Of a stretch of DNA of 64,000 nt, positions 58,453 through 64,000 are shown one piece after another. This DNA is from Megalopta genalis. Taxonomy: Eukaryota; Arthropoda; Insecta; Hymenoptera; Halictidae. Where the stretch lies: assembly GCF_051020955.1 (NCBI RefSeq), contig NC_135022.1, positions 12,326,966 through 12,390,965 on the forward strand, read 5' to 3'. Each line of letters begins with the position of its first letter. Position 1 is the stretch's first letter. The notes under the pieces are model-generated. The model saw only the letters and a list, made by a program, of their open reading frames with translations. It had not been told where the DNA came from and made no database searches. Both the position numbers and the translations under genes were made by a program.

Positions 58453-60641
58453 CTCCCCCCGTACCTCGGGATACAAAATAGAACGCGACTCGGTAATTAC
58501 TCGAATGGAAAGTTATCGAGCGAATTTCTCCGCGCGGTGGTGTCTGATCGAGTGCCGCGCTGAAAGATCGTAGAGGATCGACGGATCTCGGTATAAGGAC
58601 GCGAGATCCTGGCGCGGGTTCTCGAGGAGATGTTTCGCTTTCGACGCAACGACTCATTGAAATCGTCGGGTAACGAGCGAGCGACAAAAAAGCGGCCGGA
58701 AAGTCGACCTTAATCGTTTCTCCCGCGATCGAGCGTCGCTTCCGGCGCCATCGATCATCCCGCGACTTTCCTCGGGAGCGGAGCGCGGGCCGGCTCTCTG
58801 TTTGCCCGCTCGGAGAGGGTCCCCGCGAGTAGGTCTGCGGGAGAGTTTTTCTGCGCGGACCGGTGCCGCGGAAAGGAAACAAGCGTTCGCTTGCCGTGCG
58901 CGGCCGCGAATTAAAAAGCTAATGGCCGTCCGCGGCTGTTACTTAGCCGCTGTTACTGGTTACTCGCTGCCACATACTCGCCGCGGAACGGTGAATTGGA
59001 TCGCAGCGGTGCGGCGCGGCGCGGCGCGACGGTGTGAAAAGGGAAACGGGCCTTGCTCGGCGCTCAATGAAATCGCGCGAGCGTAAGCTTGCGCAACCGC
59101 CGCCGATTCCAGCGGATAAAAACCGGAACGCTCGCAGATAAGACACGGGATAACTGAAAATGCATTAGCATCGGCTCGCGAGAGAGAGCGGAAGAGAGAA
59201 GGAGGGAAGGAGTCCCCTGTTTCCCGGCGATACAGGTTCCGCGGGACTGGAAACCGTGCGAACTGGAGATCGTGCGTCGGCGGCGTGACGCACGAAAAAT
59301 CGACGATCGATCCCCGGTCTCGCGAAACCGTGTCACGATCGAGCCGAGAAACGAGATCATTAATGGAGCGTGAATATGAAAGGATCGACCTTACGTTTCA
59401 TTGACGTTAACGAGACCGTTTCGCGCCGGAGAAGGCTGGATCGTCGAGCGGGAAACGTCGCGTCGCGCCGCGTCCCGTCGCTCCGACGGAGCCCCGATAT
59501 CAAAAGGGATTATAAGGTTCGGATTGGGAAGACGCACGGTGGCTGCGTCTCGAAGAAGAAGCGGGCTTGCTTCTTCGGGCGAGTATCTCTCGCGCGCTGC
59601 GACGCCGATACGCCAATAAACGAGCTGCGAACGCGGGAGACAGGGCGAAACCGGGGACTAATGATAGCTCCGGGCGACGATTAGCGCCTCCGTCGATCCC
59701 GGGACCGACTGTCTTCGATGCCTGACGGCGACGAACCTTCTAAAGGCTTATTTGCTTCGGTTTAATTAATTGCCCCTCGGCCTATCCTTTCAGCGAGCGT
59801 TTCGTTTCGTGCTGTCGCCGCACACGGAGCACACACCGAAAATCGGCCCTGCGAACCTATCGCGAGGAACGAGTTTCTCGTTCATTTCGTGTCGAGTCGA
59901 GTCCGCGAATCTTGGTTCAACGGCTCCACGATCTCCAGCATCCCTCTCTCTCTCTCTCTTTCTCTTTCTTTTTCTGTCCCTCTCTTTCATCGCCGTTCAA
60001 TCGATATCTTAATCGCGCAGCCGAAGCGTCGTGAATCCTGCCGCTAATTATCATTCTTCCGATACTCTTATCTAGAAGCAGCCGCTTTGAAACGCTCGGA
60101 ACGCTTTATTGCTGGTCAGAAACGGGCACAGTTTTAATTGGACGATTACGACGGTCGTTAGCCGATCAGCTTCGAATATTCACCGGGTGTAGATCTGCCC
60201 ATTCTCTGGTTCTAGATATTGTCAAACGTCTCGGTCCTGGCCGACGGTGTTCTAAATCGATTGTAGACGGCGAATTAAGAGAGTTCGTGTGTCCCTCTTG
60301 CAACAGAGGGAGAGCCGGCCCGGCCACCACTGTACGGCGGAGCGTTTTTCTCAGCCGAGATAGGCACAATCAAGGAAGCGAAATGCAAATGCAATTATGA
60401 AAGCGAGAGTTTCAATCACGTTTTACGGCGACGTTCATTACATGACTCACAAAGGAAAAAATTAATAAAATCATTGCATACGTCGGGCTATCGGTGGTTT
60501 CAAACATAGATACGCCACGTATCTTTGCCGAGCATCGAAGCTCTTGCCTTAGCATTTCTTGCTTAGTCGAGGATTGCGAACTGCAAATATCAGCGTTTAC
60601 TGTAATCTGTTACATTTATGTATTGGCTTGCCAAGAAAGTA
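58453..60641. other. GC-rich block, no gene recognised
   Basis: CpG-dense DNA to about 60370 with frames of 60-168 codons on both strands. None has a known domain. A CT run lies at 59944-59966. The last 250 bases are AT-rich. Confidence 0.5.
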
Positions 60642-60856
60642 CAGTAATGTCTCTCTAATCGACGCTCGGATTGTCCACAAAATTGAACAATTTGGGAAGA
60701 GGAGATACGATTAATCGAGCCTTGCGACTCATTTTTATAGTTACCGATCGTCGACGATTATAAAAACTGGATGCAGCGCTCGGACAATCGTATCTCCTTT
60801 TTCCAAATTGTCCATCTTTGTGCACAATCTGAGCCTCGGTTAGGGAGATATTATTG
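60642..60856. mobile_element. Hairpin MITE, CAGT-type ends, copy F
   Basis: It begins CAGTAATGTCTCTC and ends AGGGAGATATTATTG, with TA on both sides (60640-60641 and 60857-60858). The arms carry GAGGAGATACGATTAATCGA and its inverse. At 215 bp it is complete. Confidence 0.88.
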
Positions 60857-61160
60857 TATTCTCGATTGTTCTCGATTGTCGGTTTCTTGCAAACCCATTA
60901 GTATTATTATGTTGCTGCGAATATGTTCTTGCCACTGTTTTGTGAAATGTAGCTGAATAAGTCTGTCAGGGTTTGACATGCTCGAATGAAATAATAGAAG
61001 AAAGGAGGATAATTAGACGGCGAATTTTATGTATTTTTTGCGAAAATGTATTTTTAGCGATAATGTATTTATGGCTGAAAATAGCGGAAAGACTAAATGA
61101 AACTGAACACGTTGGCGCACTAACTTCGACTATAATCGAAATCATTAAGAAAGGCGGATT

Positions 61161-61442
61161 CAATTTTGGCGGATTATATATTATAATAATAATAATAATA
61201 ATAATTTTATAATAATATTTTAACTGAAATCGGCAATGACTTAGTTGCCAACCCAATATTTGGCACCTACGGCTTTCAATTTTGGCGGATTATATATTAT
61301 ATATATGATTATATGTTATAATAATAATAATAATAATAATAATTTTATAATAATATTTTAACTGAGAGAGAGAGAGAGAGAAATCGGCAATGACTTAGTT
61401 GCCAACCCAATATTTGGCACCTACGGCTTTCAGTTTTGACGG
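61161..61442 (-). mobile_element. Mariner left-end units without transposase, minus strand
   Basis: On the minus strand the order is GTGCCAAA-TA-TTGGGTTGGCAACTAAGTCA twice. Units are 61259-61410 (complete, 152 bp) and 61161-61256 (3'-truncated), with the tail of a third unit at 61413-61442. They are the short AGTTAAAATATTATTATAAA subtype seen in copy 4. In the complete unit the TCTC next to the terminal repeat has expanded to about nine TC dinucleotides. No core or right end is present. Confidence 0.85.
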
Positions 61443-62206
61443 AAAATTTGCAGTTCGCATAAAGATCCTCTAATAATAATAGTTTCGCAGAGGCACTCGG
61501 TCCGCCAGGGTTTAAGTGTACACGAGGGAATTTTCCGCAGCCGTGTGCGGAAGGTGTGGATCCCCGTTCGTAGCTCTGCACATCGTAGATCGACAGAGCC
61601 GACAGGGCGTGTGCAGCAACTGGTGTTGAAAAAGGGGTTAAAGCACGGAAAATTGTTGCGAGGGAGACGGCGGAGCGAAAGAACGAAGCCGGCCCGGTAG
61701 GTAGGTAGGTAAATGACGTATAGATGCGTATCACGCACAATGCAGGCTCGTGGGAGCCTGCGTGCGCTCGCTCCCACGCCGGTTTTGTCTGGGCGACCGA
61801 CCCAGACCAGCCCTCTGTGTCGCTCCTCGAACTGCTACAAAGGATTCTCATCGCTCACCTGCGAGAGCCGTTCGCCAATCTAGTTTCTCGCGGTCGAGCG
61901 AGACAGTTTAACCTGTTAACCGGCGGGGACGCGTAAACTCGTCTCTACAACGGCGTCTTTCCCGATTTGTTTTCTCTCGTGCCTGACATTTGCTCGGTTT
62001 TATCGCTTTGTTTATTCGTTCGGTTGTTTATTCATTGAATAGGGAAACCCTTTGTTGGGTAAGATAAAGAGATGTGAAATTTTTAAAGAGTTAACGGGCT
62101 TTTAGACTTGGAGCCAATACCGAAGACTAGGTTTAAGATAATTGTTTGAGAATTGTTTGCAACGTTTATTAGTTAATGAATATAGTATAATAAATATAAT
62201 ATATTA
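61443..62206. other. Mixed intergenic DNA, no gene recognised
   Basis: GC-rich to about 61940, then AT-rich. A 70-codon plus frame at 61724-61936 and a 168-codon minus frame, which runs into the mariner units, overlap. Neither has a recognised domain. GTAGGTAGGTAGGTAAATG lies at 61699. Confidence 0.5.
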
Positions 62207-62213
62207 TATAATA

Positions 62214-62270
<57 letters not shown>

Positions 62271-62370
62271 ATATATTATACAATATATTGTATAATATAA
62301 TATATATATATATAAATATAATATATAATATAATATAATATATTATATAATAATATAATAAATGAATATA
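62207..62370. repeat. TA-rich microsatellite
   Basis: A TA run of about 48 bases with ATATTATATAATA words on both sides. Confidence 0.9.
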
Positions 62371-62969
62371 GTATAATAAGTATCGCTATCGATACTTTCT
62401 TAATTATTTTCACAGCTTATATACATCTTTGAGATACTCTAATATGGTTTCGATTACTGTTTATATTTCTAGAAACTAGTTTTTATTTTAATTTTATCCT
62501 CGTTATTTGATAAGCTTTCTATTGTGTTCTCATTTTAACAACAGTGTTGCTTGTGGCTCCGATAATCTCTCATTTATTATATTATCTGTAACACACATAT
62601 TCATTGTATACTACGCTATTTCTTACTTTTTGTGTCGAATCGTTACAACTATATTTTTATTTTTATTGTACTTGTGTGACTTATTCCCTATTATTATCAT
62701 TAATATTTTTTTATTATTGTAGTTCATTTAGTTCCGGATTATGTGTATTTCATTTATATGATTTAGCAGAGTAGCCCGAAAATAAATAATAATAATAATA
62801 ATAATAAAAAATAATAATTAATAATTGAGTATTATTATGAGATAAGTAATGAACCGCAGCGATAGTAGAGGTTCCAAATAAAGCGAAGTAAGTATCATAG
62901 AAGTTTGATACGTCGCACAGTGATCGGTTTCCATACAAAAAGTGGAAGAAAGTCAGTTTTAAAAAAATA
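62371..62969. other. AT-rich intergenic DNA, no gene recognised
   Basis: Short frames only. An (AAT)n run lies at 62784-62815. Confidence 0.55.
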
Positions 62970-63190
62970 ATGCATAACTTATTTACTGGTAGTCAATTAA
63001 ACATGTAGCTTATTATGTACTATGATCTTTTTTACCATTTGTTCATTTTGAACACGACTACACTCCAAAGTAGCCCATCTCCAAATCATCCTAAACGATC
63101 ATCGTTTATAATGATTTTGTTCTTTGAAAATAAATAATTTTTACAAAATTTAATGTACACAGTATGTACTCAAATTATGTCTCTCACAGG
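62970..63190 (+). repeat. Dispersed repeat, second copy of a direct pair
   Basis: It matches 55397-55622 in order and orientation with roughly 10-15 percent differences and small deletions. It is followed after about 60 bp by an ATCGAATTGAATCGAG stretch. Confidence 0.75.
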
Positions 63191-63567
63191 ACATTTTTTT
63201 ATCTCTCACATGTTTTGAGTTACGTTCAATTGAATATATTGAAATGGAGAGGACGTTCAATCGAATTGAATCGAGCTGAAAACAAAAGTCGTATTTTTAA
63301 CAAATGTGTTTACAAACAATTCAAACATTGCATTTTATTTTCATCGTTCTATCCCAAGAAAACCCCAAATATATATATACTAGTAATATAAAATAGAAAA
63401 GTAAGGCTTGAATAGATCATATTTTAATAGTTACATATCTCATTTCCGCATTTTGTATGGAAACCGACCACAATTGTACGGAAACCGCGACAAAAGATCG
63501 CAGTTTAAAATTAAGAATGATCAACCGAAGAAATTGTAAAGAAATAAATCGAGGAAAAACTGTTTAA

Positions 63568-63888
63568 CCCCTTAATGCACAATTTAAAAAAAAAAACCGA
63601 CCAAAAAAAATCAATTTTTTTTATCTAAGAAAATACATATTTGGACCTTAATTTCAATAAATATATAAAAAAAATGCAAAAATTACTAAAAATTCAATAA
63701 AAATAGTGGATAAATAATTATAGTGAATATTGAATCGCATTGCAGATCGAATTTTGTACCCATCGTACTGTTTTTCAATTAATATAGGTAACATAACATA
63801 AGTTGCGACGCCGACCGTATATATACGGGTCTGCACATTTTGGCCGGTTTTGCACGCCCGTGTTAATACGTTTCTGCGCGTTAAGGGG
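63568..63888. mobile_element. TTAA-flanked MITE, fourth family
   Basis: TTAA is at 63564-63567 and 63889-63892. The ends CCCCTTAATGCAC and GCGCGTTAAGGGG are inverted copies of about 13 bp. It is 321 bp and AT-rich on the left half, with no transposase frame. Confidence 0.75.
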
Positions 63889-64000
63889 TTAAAGAAGAAC
63901 GCGAATTCGATAAGCCACGAGAGGCGGTCCGACGGCCCGCGTTGTATTATCTCGAACCGGAAACAATGACCGGATTCCACAGAATTCCGATTAGCATCGA

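Overview
This window looks like non-coding nuclear DNA from an insect, most likely a hymenopteran such as a bee or ant. That placement is inference. It rests on the mosaic of CpG-dense GC-rich blocks and very AT-rich blocks, on mariner, Tc1-like and TTAA-type elements, on very dense microsatellites, and on the absence of any bacterial gene organisation. No complete cellular protein-coding gene can be supported. The longest open frames lie inside simple repeats or GC-rich DNA where stop codons are rare on both strands.

The best supported genes are four remnants of one mariner transposase (5669-6043, 12210-12584, 20180-20554, 29128-29502, all plus strand). Each keeps the same C-terminal 124 residues with the second and third catalytic aspartates in D,D34D spacing, and each begins at the same deletion junction. 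Three of the four elements carry extra TA-flanked copies of their own left end stacked upstream of the transposase remnant. A fifth locus on the minus strand (61161-61442) has only such left-end units.

Other mobile DNA comprises six copies of a 215-bp hairpin MITE with CAGT-type ends at TA (281, 609, 30636, 38497, 58277, 60642). Seven short elements are flanked by TTAA or TTGA, including a back-to-back pair at 35565-36200 and one nested at 53856-54096. There is a long-TIR element at 53441-54193, a smaller hairpin at 29792-29945, and a pogo-like terminal repeat amplified in a 113-bp tandem array at 55701-56012. Several diverged dispersed repeats occur in direct or inverted pairs.

Tandem DNA is abundant: purine/pyrimidine tracts with higher-order periods (31680-33280, 36873-37262, 39690-40460, 44480-45270), AT-rich minisatellites (7188-7552, 8500-9285, 38545-39020), tetranucleotide arrays (10356-10852, 16020-16405), and a 13-copy minisatellite whose unit contains a palindrome (57150-57739).

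The one place that resembles a host gene is the 3.5-kb GC-rich island at 21640-25200. On its minus strand a short open frame with an upstream stop and a good splice donor (22189-22294) could be a first coding exon. A second, weaker candidate exon on the same strand lies at 18968-19179. The recurring theme is that transposon ends have become units of tandem repeats in several unrelated families.
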